A stretch of DNA of 64,000 bases from Taxillus chinensis (taxonomy: Eukaryota > Streptophyta > Magnoliopsida > Santalales > Loranthaceae). The notes under the pieces are model-generated. The model was not told the origin of the DNA and made no database searches. It saw only the letters and a list, made by a program, of their open reading frames with translations. Where the stretch lies: the NCBI GenBank assembly GCA_023512835.1, contig CM042087.1:42588017-42652016 (forward strand), in the 5' to 3' direction. Both the position numbers and the translations under genes were made by a program. Below are positions 12,961-25,277 of this stretch, piece by piece; the first letter of the stretch is position 1, and every line of letters begins with the position of its first letter.

Positions 12961-15900
12961 TTATTTAATTGATTCCTGTAAATAACAATAATAATAAACT
13001 TTTTACCACGCCGAAATTGATGGGCCGGCCCATCTTATCCCGAGTCCATAACCTATTATTATGGGTTTTGTTATTGGTTATCATGTTTAAAAAAAATTGT
13101 ATGCACACGTAAATATGGAGAAAACAAAAAACCGAAAGGTTTGTTGATTTAAAACTATTTTCAATAGTGATATATACAATTTTTAAAATAATTTTATATT
13201 TAAGTTGCTATATATATTTTTAAATAATACTAATTCTAATAGTTTTGATTAATTTTAAATGTTTGAATCATATTTTTTTATTTACCACGTAGTACTTTCT
13301 CTTCTCTTTAACGTTGTTTATCATGAATGACAATTTGAGATTTTTTGGGTAACATAATAATATGACAACATTAATAAACTCTAATTTTAGTCAAATTTTA
13401 CTTAAATTTCTAATAACGTTAAATATGACTTAAGTTATAATTTGAATATTTACTATAATTTTTTTAAATTTGACTCTTCAAAATAATCAAATTACTTTTT
13501 TCTATTTTAACCACCTAAATACATTTTTAAATTTCTCTATTTTTATCATTTATTAATTAAAAATATTACTTTTAAATTGTTTACTTACTCGTTCAAGCAA
13601 GAAAGTAATGCGTGAAAGGGGAAAAACGAAAAATTAAATATTATAAAAGGAGAAATATAATATTTTGATAAATATATAACAAATACTTGTTAGAATATTT
13701 TTCTCTCGCGGTATTCACTTTTCTACCTATCCAATAAATAAATAGTGTAAAGTTTACAATGTGTTGTTTTGTGTATTTGAAAAATACAAATATAGAGTTT
13801 GTTGTTGATATTTTTAGAGATTAATTTAAGAGCATTTTCAATGTTGATTAGCTAAATTGGTTATAGATAGTTATATTTAGCCTGTTACATTATAATTATA
13901 ACTAATATGCTTCAATTATACATCATTTTTTCTTAATTACTATTTCTTCCCATATACCCTTGCCATTGATACAGTTAAAGTTAAAATTAACTTAAACTAT
14001 ACTTTTGACATTAACTATATGAAATAGTCTTACATAGTTTGCATATTTTTGAAAACTATGTAAACATAATTTTGAACTACGTAAACCATGTAAAACATAA
14101 ATCATAGTTTATTTATGTACTATACATAAATAATAGATGTTTTTATATAGATCCATAGCTTTAAAAGCAATTATAATTCTATATTTGATATAGATAATTT
14201 TAAGCGACACAAAACAAAAAATAATGGGATTCACACTAATAAAAAGACAATGGGCTGTCTGATATGTATTTTCGTTTTATATATTATGTTTTTCGTACTA
14301 TATTTGTGTTGAATTTGTTTTTCTTAATAAATCATGCTTGGCATAATAGAAAACATGTTTAATTTTTTTTAAAAAAATTAGGTTCCAATAAAAGTATACA
14401 ATGAAAATAAAATATAGTAAACTACGGTATTACAATTGATGAAAAGGAAAAAAATGAGTCTCCCATCAAAACTGATATTAAATTTAAGAACATAAAATAA
14501 TTATGACCTATGAGATTTGGTTACTATAGTTTGTTTTCATTATTATGTTGGAACTGTTGTTAAATTCTAATTTGAAATTCATTTTTTTTATTATAAAATA
14601 AAATATATTTGAAAAAAAATAGTTAGGGTCTGTTTAGTATAATTTTTTGTTTTTGATTTGTTATTTTATAAACAATATTTGCATTGTATTATATATTGAA
14701 AACAATTTATACATAAAACAATAGTTAATGTGTTTTAAAAATAACATATACTTTTTAAAATTTAATCTAATAAAAATAAAAAAAACGGTGGAACTAAAAT
14801 AATTTCAAACCATAAAAAAAATTAGGGCTTACTTCGATGTGAGTTTTGTTGTATGGTTGGTACACTAATTTTTGGTGATTATTTCAAAAAAAATAGTGGA
14901 TTCATATAAATCTAAAATTCAGTTTTATAAATATATGTGTGACATAATTAATTTAAATTTGTTTATAATTATGTTTAATTTTCAAATTAATATAAATTCA
15001 ATGTTATCATAATACTCATCTATTAATATTAAAAACATATTATCTTTTATGTCAAATAAAACTTAATTTCAAATTGAAAATCAACTTGAAATCGAACAAA
15101 ATACAGAAACATAATATAAAAATAAAACATAGGCAATTGGTTTATGTATTATGTTTCTTTAAGTCTATTAAAGTTATTGTCAAATTTAATTTAAAAATAA
15201 TTTATATTTAGTATCAGAAATAATTTATTTTTAAACTGTGAGAAAAAAAATCAGTGGGTTTAAATAATAAAATAGAAAAAAGTTAAATCTCTCCACCAAA
15301 CACGTGTTTAGATTTAGAAAACAAATATGTAGAAATAAATTTTAAAATAATTACAACACCTGTTTAAAATTATATTAACATTAAATTAATATGAACCCAG
15401 TGGTTCGCTGCTTTTAGATTTGATATCCCAAATCCGACATAGTCGCGAGATTCATCATTTTTTAAATTAATTTTTAAATTTATATTAATATTAAATTTAA
15501 ATAAGTATACGATTTTTAAAAACGGATTATCAGATATAGCGTATCAAACATACGCTTAAAAATAATTACCGATAAGTATTTTCAAAACTCTATTTACAAA
15601 AATAGTAGACCTATTTGGTAGTTTTATGTTTTCAACAAACAGAATTCAAAATATAATTTGATTCACCTTTTTCTAAGTTATTTATTTGAATAAATTAATT
15701 ATTTTAAAATAAGTTTTAATTTATTTTTAAATTCAAATTCATTTTACTGAATAATCATAATATTCATCACAATAAAATTCAATTAAAAATCACATTTTAA
15801 GCACATCCTCTTATAGCAAATAAGAGTTGTTTCTAAATTTTAAAATTCAAGCGTGAATAAAATTCAAAACATACCAAAACCAAAAAAACAAAATTTGGGT

Positions 15901-16260
15901 AACATGTTTTCTCGTTGAATAAGATTAATTTTATTTTTATCACTTATAAATAATTAATATCAGCTTACCAAATAAGCTAAAGCGGGCCAAATGTATTTTT
16001 TCAAGACTACTTACATATTCAGTTTTTAAAATTGTTATAAGATCAGTATTTTTATAATGTGAAAACCTAATCCCACCCCAACCGATGTGATTTTTTACAC
16101 CATGCCAATCCGGCTATTAAACACGGATCTGAACTCAAATCTCCCACCGATTGCAAAATGTTGCATGGACAAGGCAATGCCCAATTCTTTTCCTTTGACG
16201 AGTGTCTACTTACAAATGTGGATGGACAAATGTTGAAAGCAATCACCCAAAATGCCCAAT
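12961..16260. other. AT-rich intergenic DNA with decayed repeats
   Basis: About 3.3 kb without any credible coding frame. It is dominated by short A/T runs. A stretch from about 13833, starting TAAGAGCATTTTCAATG, resembles the ends of common plant MITEs, but I could not find a matching partner end. The block lies between two genes that both point left: the promoter of the CIP73-like gene at its left edge and the 3' end of the dehydrin at its right edge. Confidence 0.5.
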
Positions 16261-16526
16261 ACTTTAGTAATTTTTTATTTCACAAAATAAAATACAAGAA
16301 TAACAGTACATTACACGTAACATAACATGAAAGTAGTAGTTACACAGCCACAATAAATCGCTTATACAACCAAAATAGACTCCCTTACTCTCAAAAGAAA
16401 ATAAAAACAAGCCACAACAGCAGGAGGAAATCAATCCACACAAAAACAGCAACTCATAAGCAGTACTCAAAATATCTCACCATAATGAACTACTAGATTA
16501 GACTCGGTCTTCCACCTTCTTCCCAC

Positions 16527-17238
16527 TCATTCACTCTTGTGGTACCCTGGGATTTTTTCCTTTATCTTGTCGAAAACGCCCTTCTTCTCTTTTCCTTCGC
16601 CCTCATGACCAGCCTCAACCGCGGCAGACTCCAGGGCAGCCGGCGGAGGATGCTCCTCAGCCTTCTTGTTGTGTCCTGGAAGTTTTTCCTTAATCTTTTC
16701 TATGAGACCCTTTTTCTCCGCTCCCTCCGGCGCCTCCGATTCCTCGTACTTTTCGATCTGGACGGTGGTATCCTCCACCTTCACTTCCTCCTCTCCACTA
16801 ACTTTCTCCTTCAATCCCTTCTTTTTCTTCTTCTTCTTCTCTCCTCCATCTCCCTGCTCCTCATCACTAGACTGCAGATAGAACCCATCACAAGTTAATT
16901 CATACCTCACAAAATTAAGGGGAATTAAAAACACACCCACAAACAAACACAACACGTGCGTGCATGTTATCGTTAAGGGTTTGAAAACATACTGAGCTTG
17001 AGCTGCTATTAGATCGGTGAAGCTTCTCCAACAGAGTAGAGTGTTTTTCTTTTTCTTCTTTCTCTGTCGGCTTGTCGGGCTCGGAGACGTGTACCTTCTC
17101 CAAATCGGAGGCAATCGCCTCCTCCTCGTGCTTCTCCTTCTCGTCCTTGCCCAAGAATCGTTCAAACAACCCCCGATCTTTGGTCTCCACGGCGGCCTCT
17201 CCGGCGGCGACGGCGGGATGAGGATTTTCTTCGGCCAT
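16527..17238 (-). CDS. Acidic dehydrin (F-S-K2 type)
   Basis: Two exons, 17238-16993 and 16871-16527, give 196 residues. In order: an F-segment-like DRGLFERFLGK (residues about 22-32, with one residue more than the usual DRGLFDFLGK); a serine tract in LHRSNSSSSSSSDEE whose coding sequence spans the intron; a lysine run followed by the degenerate KKGLKEKVSGEEE; and two K-segments, EKKGLIEKIKEKLPG and EKKGVFDKIKEKIPG, the second near the C-terminus. This is the COR47/ERD10/ERD14 class. Such proteins are disordered and bind membranes and proteins during cold and drought. The intron interrupting the serine tract is usual for this family. Start is the ATG at 17238; the GTG just upstream is ignored. 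Confidence 0.95.
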
Positions 17239-17430
17239 CACTTCGGATCACGTCAGCAAAATCAGTGGAGTAGTCAAACACTTGACGACGTACGCTGACA
17301 CAGAGACTGCTTGTCGTATGTTGGTGTTGTACAAGTTGAACGTTGGCAGTTAACTTGACGATGGTGGAGGACACACTTAGCTAGACGGCATCGCTTTATA
17401 GCTTGGAGCAACGCGGAGATTACGCGATGA
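17239..17430 (-). promoter_or_regulatory. Dehydrin 5' UTR and core promoter
   Basis: On the gene strand a TATA box (CTATAAAG) lies at 17401-17394, about 155 bases upstream of the start codon, which places transcription start near 17365-17370. An ACGTG core also occurs at about 17248-17254 on the gene strand, inside the inferred leader. Confidence 0.6.
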
Positions 17431-18000
17431 AGGAATCTATAAAATGACTAAAGAGGACGCGAGATGAGGACACGGCTTTTGTGTCCCAAAAGACGTGTCC
17501 ATTAAATTATTGCATCTCTCCGGCGGCAGTCACGCTCACGCGCGTATGTATGCGTAGCTGCAGACTCGCTCCTTCCTCCGACACGCCTGGCGCAGGTATA
17601 TTTTCGCACGGACGGGTGTCCACCCCTACGAGCGAGTGTGGGGTGCTGGGGCGTAGCCTCATAAAGGCATGGGGATAATAAAGAAGGATCCGATGAGAAC
17701 ACGCTGGAGTTAATCCAACGGTGTCGGTGCCACCTGTAGGGATGTTATGGCGGATGTTAGGAGAGGTGGGGCCCTTACAATTGATGTTCATGTCGGCCTC
17801 GGCCGGTGGCCCGCCCTGGGAGGGAGAGGGTGCCTCCGTACGCGACACCTGACACGTCACGTTGCCTCGGGGACGGGTAGGATGTTTCGAGATCCGCGAT
17901 TGGTGGTTGCATGTTACAGCTGACGGAGAAAATGGGTTGTGGTTATCTAAAGTGTCGGGTGGGGGGGTTTCTGGTACGCGGTATCCCTCAAAGTTGCGTC
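17431..18000 (-). promoter_or_regulatory. Stress-responsive upstream region: DRE/CRT and ABRE motifs
   Basis: On the dehydrin strand, CRT/DRE cores are seen: ACCGAC at 17728-17723 and GCCGAC at 17797-17792. ABRE-type ACGTGTC occurs at 17857-17851 (minus) and 17493-17499 (plus). These are the binding sites of CBF/DREB and bZIP (ABF) factors, and dehydrins are well-known targets. The block is markedly GC-richer than its surroundings. Function is inferred from motif content only. Confidence 0.55.
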
Positions 18001-19700
18001 CAAAACTGAGGGTGCCGTCAGTTTTGGTATTTTAAAATATATATATATAAATGAGCATATAGTCTAACCTTTGATCGGTGCGCACAAGACGTGAAAAAAA
18101 AAGAGAGAGAAAGGAGTTTGAGTAGTAAATTGTTTTGATAGAGAAGATATAGAAAATATATTAAAATTATATTTACTAATAATATAAGTAAAAAAATATT
18201 ATTTTTCTTTTTATTGACTTGTTGTCCGTTTTTCAGCTAGAATTTACCAGTTTAGTGGTAATAAAAAAATTCCTTATATTGTAACTATTAATTTTCTCTC
18301 TTTATTGTATCTTTTCATTGGTTGTTAAACAATTGAAAACTGTACTTTTACCTTATTTACATATTCTTTCAGTTTTTCATAAATATTTCACGAGGTAAAT
18401 GAATATAATAAAATAATTATGTTTTTATTTTTAAAATAAAGTATTACTTTATTAAAATTTTTATTTAAATAAAGTAAATATTTTAAAACTTATTTTACTT
18501 ATATTTTTTAAAAGAAGCACCGAAAGTGACCGAACGAATAGAAGGACACCCCCCCCCCCCCCCCAAAAAAAAAAAAAGGAGAAAGAAAAAAAAATCTACT
18601 GGAGCACCTCCTCTTCGGCTGTCGTCATCTAGCAACACCACCGTCATCCCATATTTCCGCGGCAGCCACTTTTATCACGCAACGTCCTCGTTCGTCAACA
18701 CCACGCTCACCCATATCTCGGCGCTTCCCACAATATATCTTGCTTAGCTTGTTCGCTGAATCAAAGCAGCACCATCATTGTTTGCCACAGCGCCGCTTTG
18801 GTGACGCTTGAGCTCACACCCTGTGTCCGGCTCAGCAGCGTATCCACCGAGTCAAAGATTTGGTTTACTCAATCGCACACTGCCAATGGCTCCACAATTT
18901 AATGCGGGCAGGTGAGTAAAGAAAAAGTCTATTTCCAATAGTGGTTACGTCTACGATGATGCGTCAATTAGCAATTATGCAAAACAAAAAACTTAAAATT
19001 TAACTGCACTAATCTACAGAAAAAGAACAGGAAAGATAGAGAGAGGACTCAGTGCATCTGGACAAAAAAAATACGAATATGATATAAAAATTCTCATCGA
19101 TATTTATAAATAAAAAATAGAATTAAATCGGATCACATACGTAAAATTATAACGGTTTAAAGTTTTTATTGAAAATTATAATTGAAGAGAGATGATCAAA
19201 CTCCTAGAAACTATGCTTGAACAGGATTTCTCGAGCAAGACTGCTCGAGTTTATGTTCGGTCGAACAAACGCTCAAGCGATGATTCCAGTATTCGTTAAA
19301 AAAAAAACTATTAATGTGTATTATTTCACGTCAGCGGCAACAAAAAGATCCATGGACGTCGTTGTGATATCTTATCGCTGCTCCTGTAGCAATCGACTAG
19401 TAGATTCGCCCAGATCCACACGCCGCCTCCACTGTTGTTGTTGCCGCGCTGTTGACCGGCCCCTTTGCTCAACATAACATCTCCACACCGATCAAGTGTT
19501 GTGTTGCCTGCTGTCTCTGCCCTCCATTAATGTTGCTCCCAAACACAGAGATTAATGTCGAGGGCTTTAGGGTCAAGCCTCTTTCCGGTGACATGCGAAC
19601 TGGATTTGGTGCAGAGGGAGGTTGGGTTGGCCGGAGCAGACGAAGGCAACGTTGGGGGCTGTGGTGGTAGAAAGTGTAAAAAATAAAATATTAAAAAAAT
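18001..19700. other. Intergenic DNA with a homopolymer junction
   Basis: No convincing gene. It contains a run of 16 C at 18549-18564 followed directly by 13 A. A moderately GC-rich stretch at 18,600-18,900 and another at 19,330-19,670 have short open frames with no recognisable family. These could be decayed gene or transposon pieces. Confidence 0.4.
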
Positions 19701-19769
19701 TAAAAAAATGCGAGACTAAACTAGCTAGACGGGCTTAGCCTGTACAGGCTTTGACTCATCTTCCACCGA

Positions 19770-20335
19770 GGGTTGCAAGAAAGGTCAAGCGATTTCATCA
19801 CACCGGTACACCTCATGCTTGACAACTATGACGATCAGGCTCATGCGATCTGTGTGGCATTCTCTTCACGTTGGAAAATTTGCTTTCTTAACGGCACCAT
19901 CATGGTTTTGGTGCCGCTTACTACAGATGAGGATTGGGACGTGACAATACGATGCATGCTCGTCTTGTGACTCGTGAATATGATCGATCTAAAGGTAAAA
20001 TTAATCTATGCTTTCAAATTATGATGATGCAAAACGTTTATGAGATGATTTGCATGAGCGATTCTGTGTGGTGAATAGCCCTCGTATCCCACAATTGAAG
20101 GCCGAAATAAATAGAAATGAACAAACAAAGACTCTAACTGTTGCTGTTTATTTTAGCAAATTGAAAAATTCGGGCCGGGGTCGATCCTGCTAAGCTTGAA
20201 CCTCTCATAAACTACAAAATGTGGGAAGTGTACCTGTAATGTTGGTCGACAACATGAGAAGAGATGTGAAGTCGATAGATTGCGACCGTTTCTACTTGGT
20301 CTGTGCTCATTGCTCAAAGTATTAATATACACCGC
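19770..20335 (+). pseudogene. Copia-type retrotransposon gag relic
   Basis: Across several frames the translation matches the N-terminal gag of plant Ty1/copia elements: FITPVHLMLDNYDD, then FLNGTI and a W-D stretch with CMLV, then YDDAKRL (stop) DDLHERF and NSPRIPQLKAEI, then TVAVYFSKLK, CGKCTCN and a DRLRPFLLGL block. At least one stop codon and several frameshifts break it. No pol, LTR or primer site was found nearby, so it is a fragment. Confidence 0.7.
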
Positions 20336-20358
20336 TCCAATTGAATATTTTATCGCAG

Positions 20359-20558
20359 GACCCTTTTCCCTCCGTAAAAAGCATTCCAGCAAGTTGGCAC
20401 AGGTTGAAAGGATAAAGGGCATTACTCGGATCAATGATGAGATGCCAGAGGTGGCAGGGCTTGTTGTGTGCATGGAGACTCGAGTTAGGAAGGTGGTACT
20501 GACTTTTACTCGTAGGGTCAAGGTTCAAGAACTTGATTCAACCAGCAACATCCAGCTG
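20359..20558 (+). other. Orphan exon-like open segment
   Basis: A stop-free 200-base stretch is bounded by an acceptor-like ATCGCAG and a donor-like CTG/GTAAGT. It reads with coding character (for example LAQVERIKGITRINDEMPEV and ETRVRKVVLTFTRRVKV). I do not recognise the family. It follows the copia gag relic directly and is not part of normal gag. It could be a captured host exon or a stray exon of a lost gene. Confidence 0.35.
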
Positions 20559-20560
20559 GT

Positions 20561-20882
20561 AAGTGTTGGTGAACGATTAGTACTTGTTAAGTTCTTAGCA
20601 CTCAACTAATGAAGACCATGAAGTGACTTAAAGAGATTCTTAAAGCTTCAGAGGATAAAAAAGAGGTCTCAAAAAATGATTGGGTCAAATTAAAAATTCT
20701 TCTTAAGTGTTGGTGAACGATTAGTACTTGTTAAGTTCTTAGCACTCAACTAATGAAGACCATGAAGTGACTTAAAGAGATTCTTAAAGCTTCAGAGGAT
20801 AAAAAAAGAGGTCTCAAAAAATGATTGGGTCAAATTAAAAATTCTTCTAAGTGTTGGTGAACGATTAGTTCTTGTTAAGTTC
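20561..20882 (+). repeat. 144-bp tandem repeat, 2.2 copies
   Basis: A unit starting AAGTGTTGGTGAACGATTAG begins at 20561, 20705 and 20849. The first two copies are nearly identical along all 144 bases; the third ends after about 34 bases. The first copy begins within the donor-like site that closes the orphan exon-like segment. Confidence 0.85.
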
Positions 20883-22690
20883 AATCGTAAATCAATCGAC
20901 AAACGAATAGTTTCAATTGATAGGCTATACATATCAATCGTAAGATGATTAACTAATCCTAGTTAGAAAAGTCATTATAATCATACGACGAGTAGTTTTC
21001 CATTGGTAGGCGTCGACTTTCGATTGCAAAAGTACACGCCTACGAAGACTATATTTATAGGCTCAGTCTATATGTAATATTAACAATGGTAAAAGAGACG
21101 TAGTGTGTGTTATGAAATTCTTTCACGAGTCTGTCTTATTCATGTTCTTTTAAATTAATCTCATGTAAGTGTGAAAAATATATTACTGTAATTGGAAATT
21201 ACAATAATATTTAACAATGGTAAAACATATTAAACAAATTATTTATCAAACGTAAAATATGACTTTTGCTTATGAGATGAGCAAAAATAGCCTTTCAAAA
21301 TTATTATTAAATTAAAAAGTCTTAGTTTAGTGCTAAGAACATGGTTAGTATAAAAGTAAAAAATAGAGTACTCTATTTTTATTTTTTTTAGTTTAAATAG
21401 CTAGTTTAATAAAAATATATTATCTTAAAATTTAAATTCTCAAATTATCTATTATAATTGAAATTTTAATAAAATGAATAATAACTCTTAAAATTTAACT
21501 AAATAATATTCACTCTATATTTATTACAATATTATATTTTTGCTCATGACATTTACTTTTCTACTTTTTTTTCTCTTTTCACATTTACTTTTCTATTTAA
21601 GAGAATAAATAAATATTTAAAAATAATATCTTAATTCATAAATGGTTAGAATAGAGAAACTACAAAGCATACTTGAATATAGACTTTTGATTATTTCGAA
21701 TAGTCAAATTTGAACAGGCTATAGTGAGTGCTCTTAGTTGTAGCTAATAACTTTGTAATTTAAATTGAAATTAAATTAATAGTATACTGATTCAACTACT
21801 CATGATATTGATAGTCATTCTCAGGGATTTCAACAACATATTAAAATAGTTGGCAAAAACATTAATTACTTAATTTGATTGTTGATATATAATAACTTTG
21901 CTAATAGAAAAACTTACCATTTTAAGAAAAATTATCTAATATTTTCTCACGAAGTCACAGGGATGACAATTTTAATCCACAGCTAGTTTTTCTTGGCCAC
22001 AAAGAAACAATGGGATGGTCATAGGTACTAGTGGCTCGGACACGGATAATTTTTTTTAAATTTGAATAGTCCTAGTTTCAAATAACCTTCTTGCCTTGAT
22101 TTGTCGCACTTGTAGTCTCGTCCTGACTTGCTCTAAACACACCTAAAAATTTACATAGTGTGTGTCCTTTTACACCTAAAAGTTTGCATAGTGTGTGTCC
22201 TTTTACACCTAAAAATTTACATAGTGTGTGTCCTCTAAACACACCTAAAAATTTACACCTAAAAACACACCTGAGTGAGTTGTTTGCGGTGCTGCAAAAA
22301 ATTCATACTATGTGAATCTTTAATATTGTGTTACCTTTTGGATATTTATTTTAACAATTATTCATTAAATTAAATATTTATATAGTGTGTGTCCTAAAAA
22401 TTTTCACGATGATATTATTTTTTGAAATTTGTTTAAATTGAATAAATAAAACTTTTAATTATTTTGTTTAAATTTTTTTAAAATAAATAAAACTTACAAA
22501 CCTGATTCAGCAAACTCGCGCGCGGGTTGAGACCTGACTCGAATGAATTCGGTTCGATTGGGGGTTAAGCCGAATTTGATTAGATGTTTTGGCATTCACT
22601 GGATGATTAAAAGATGCTTAGGATAACATAACTGACTTTTAGAAACATAATAACATTTTTAACCGAATACACACGCAAGGTCGACAGTCA
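20883..22690. other. Intergenic DNA upstream of the first ADH gene
   Basis: AT-rich, with no coding frame. From about 21,030 rightward it shares recognisable similarity with about 27,140 onward, so it belongs to the duplicated ADH unit. It includes the 33-bp tandem repeat at 22139-22256 and a possible MITE at 21333-21737 (ends CTAAGAAC and CTCTTAG in inverted orientation). Confidence 0.5.
22139..22256 (+). repeat. 33-bp tandem repeat, three and a half copies
   Basis: A unit reading ACACCTAAAAATTTACATAG plus TGTGTGTCCTTTT starts at 22139, 22172 and 22205, followed by shorter echoes to about 22256 and one more near 22381. It lies about 480 bases upstream of the first ADH start codon and is missing from the equivalent place before the second copy. 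Confidence 0.8.
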
Positions 22691-22734
22691 ACCGAAGTCT
22701 GAGGCTGTGTGTGATCGAGCAAGCAAGCGAGAAG

Positions 22735-23346
22735 ATGGAGGGAGCCATGGGCGAGCGTGCGTCAACTGGAACTGCAGGGAAGCCCGTTCGATGCAGAGGT
22801 GACACCCTCCCCCACTATACCCTCTGCCCCCAATCTACTCATATCATACGTATAAACAAATACTATATCTCTTGTTTTCTCTCTCGTCAACGAGAGAGGT
22901 GCAGCCGCGGTTTCTCGGAAAGTTGGAGCGCCGCTGCTGATAGAAGAGGTGATGGTGGCGCCGCCGATGTCCGGGGAAGTTCGGATTCGGATTCTCTGCA
23001 CCTCTCTCTGTCACAGTGACATCACTTTTTGGAGACTCAGAGTATATTATTTTCTGTCCTCTCCGCTTATATATTTCATAGATTCTATTTACTGCTTTTG
23101 CAAATTTTTTTATTATAAGCATTTTCTTTATTTGTAATTTGTTTGTGCGCGCGTGTGTGTGTGTCTTTCTGATTGAATTTGAAGGACCCTCCTGGATACT
23201 TTCCAAGAATACTCGGCCACGAAGCCGTTGGGTAATTTATGTCTTTCTCTTGCAATTCAATGGAATTGTTATTTTCTTTTGCTTTCCACCATAAATAAAT
23301 ATTTAATTTCCTCATAATTATTTTTAGTTAATCAGCAAAAGTTTGC

Positions 23347-23419
<73 letters not shown>

Positions 23420-24700
23420 CATAGCAAATGGCAGCATTTAAAGCTGGAAGGAAGTTATATTATGGGAAATTATGCTGCAGGGTGGTGGAAAGTATGGGTG
23501 AGAACGTAGAAGAGTTTAGGGAAGGAGATGTAGTAGTTCCAACATTTCTATCAGATTGCAGAGAATGTGCGGACTGCAGATCCGAGAAGAGCAACCTATG
23601 TTCCAAATTTCCCTTCCAGGTCTCCCCATGGATGCCAAGACACGAGAGCAGTAGATTCACGGACCTCAATGGAGACGTCATATACCATTTCCTGTCTGTA
23701 TCGAGTTTTAGCGAGTTTACAGTGGTAGACATTGCCCATCTGACCAAAATCGAAATTGGTATCCCTCCAGATAAGTTATGCATCTTAGGTTGTGGTGTGT
23801 CGACAGGTAATTGATTCCACTTTTGTTTTGTTTTGTTTTGGAGTCTTGTTTTTAAGGTTTTTGACAGTGGGAACACGTGTTTGATTAGACATTGGGAGTG
23901 AATTTGGAAAAATTCAAATCACTCACCTCACCATTTGTTTTTAGGAATTGGTGCTGCTGGGAGAGCAGCAAATGTGGAGAAAGGATCAAGTGTTGCTATA
24001 TTTGGACTGGGGGCGGTTGGATTAGCGGTAATTGTGTGTATATGTAATGTTTTTTTCTTCATCGTTATCTTGATGTTTTCATAAATATATATGTATATAT
24101 ATAGTTATCTGTTTTGTTCATAGGTTGCAGAGGGAGCAAGAGTTTGTGGCGCTGCTAAAATTATTGGTGTGGATAAGAACCGTGACAAATTTGAACTTGG
24201 TAATGCAGATAATGCCTAAGTATTTTTGGTTGCGTGGCCTGTTAAAATGAACTTAGGATTTTGTAGCGCGTTTTCTTTATATGATGGAACGTATAATGAG
24301 CAACATTTACCTATCCATTTACTCAGGTAAAAAGTTTGGAGTCACAGACTTTGTAAACCCCGAAGAGTGTGGGAATAAAGCTTTGAGCCAGGTTTTCCTC
24401 ACTGAATCCATAATGCAACTGATCATAGATCTTGAGTTTATGCTGGTGCTAAACACCAGCAGGGTTGTCAAAAGCATATCTATCAAAATTTCTTGTTTAA
24501 TATTATAAACTGATAAATGCGCTTGAAATGTGTCTTTTGTAGCAGAATCTGTGAGTTCATATACCTTCCCGTGGTTTATTTTTCATGTCGTGCTCTGTAC
24601 AGGTGATTCAGGAGATGACAGGTGGGGGTGCAGATTTTTGCTTCGAATGTGTTGGCCTGGCATCTTTGGTACAGGAGGCATTTGCTAGTTGCCGGAAGGT

Positions 24701-24737
<37 letters not shown>

Positions 24738-25277
24738 GATATCTGTGCTCCCTTTGTGTGCACTCTCATTGATACATCTCGGCCTGTTCCGATGCACCCA
24801 CAACTTAGTCAATTAACATAGAACAAGGCCATATGTATCGTACGGACTCAACTTTGTTCAATTTCAACTGCTTTTTAATGGCAGTGCTATGTAACTATTC
24901 AGGGCTGGGGAAAAACAATAATGCTAGGAGTAGAGAGACCAGGGGCACAGCTGACTTTTGGAACTTACGAGGTTCTTCATAGTGGAAAGACACTTAAAGG
25001 ATCTCTGTTTGGAGATCTGAAAGCTAAAACTGATATCCCACTCCTTGCAAAACGTTACATGGACAAGGTAATGCTTTAGTTACTGCCAAAAGCCGGTAAG
25101 TTTTCCTTAATCGACCAGTGCCTACGTATGGGTCAGTACCTTACCTTTTCCCTCTTCCAGGAACTGCGGCTTGATGAGTTTGTCACGCATGAGGTTAAGT
25201 TCGAAGAGATTAACAAGGCTTTTGATTTGCTCCTGGAAGGAAAGAGTGTCCGGTGCATTGTTTGGATGGACAAATGA
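22735..25277 (+). CDS. Zinc alcohol dehydrogenase-like protein, copy A
   Basis: Ten exons (22735-22798, 22905-23041, 23185-23231, 23481-23806, 23945-24027, 24124-24199, 24327-24391, 24603-24698, 24903-25067, 25161-25277) encode 391 residues of the medium-chain dehydrogenase family, plant ADH-like branch. The catalytic zinc ligands are visible: Cys of LCHSD, His of GHEAVG, Cys of LGCGVSTG. The structural zinc site is C-x2-C-x2-C-x7-C (CRECADCRSEKSNLC). The NAD-binding motif is GLGAVGLAV, with acidic VD at the end of the second strand (GVDKNRDKF). It should oxidise or reduce an alcohol/aldehyde pair with NAD in the cytosol; the substrate is unknown. The usual W of GAAW is replaced by GAAGRA. 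Start is the first of two in-frame ATGs (MEGAMGE). Intron 3 has (CT)n(TA)n and intron 8 has (TA)n microsatellites. Confidence 0.93.
23346..23417 (+). repeat. (CT)n-(TA)n microsatellite, ADH copy A intron 3
   Basis: About 20 CT units run straight into about 14 TA units. The same compound repeat at 28546-28623 in copy B has a longer TA part, so the array has changed length since duplication. Confidence 0.9.

Noticed and set aside
16539..16898. Plus-strand Leu/Phe-rich frame over the dehydrin
   Set aside because: Complement of the Lys/Glu-rich dehydrin exon, not a real membrane protein.
21333..21737. Candidate MITE with CTAAGAAC/CTCTTAG ends
   Set aside because: Only about 8 of 10 end bases match and no target duplication is clear; kept only as a remark in the spacer entry.
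23428..23481. Possible alternative first exon of ADH copy A (ATG in intron 3 leading in frame into exon 4)
   Set aside because: It would remove the N-terminal part with the first catalytic zinc Cys and His; the CTGCAG/G acceptor and the full 10-exon model explain the sequence better.
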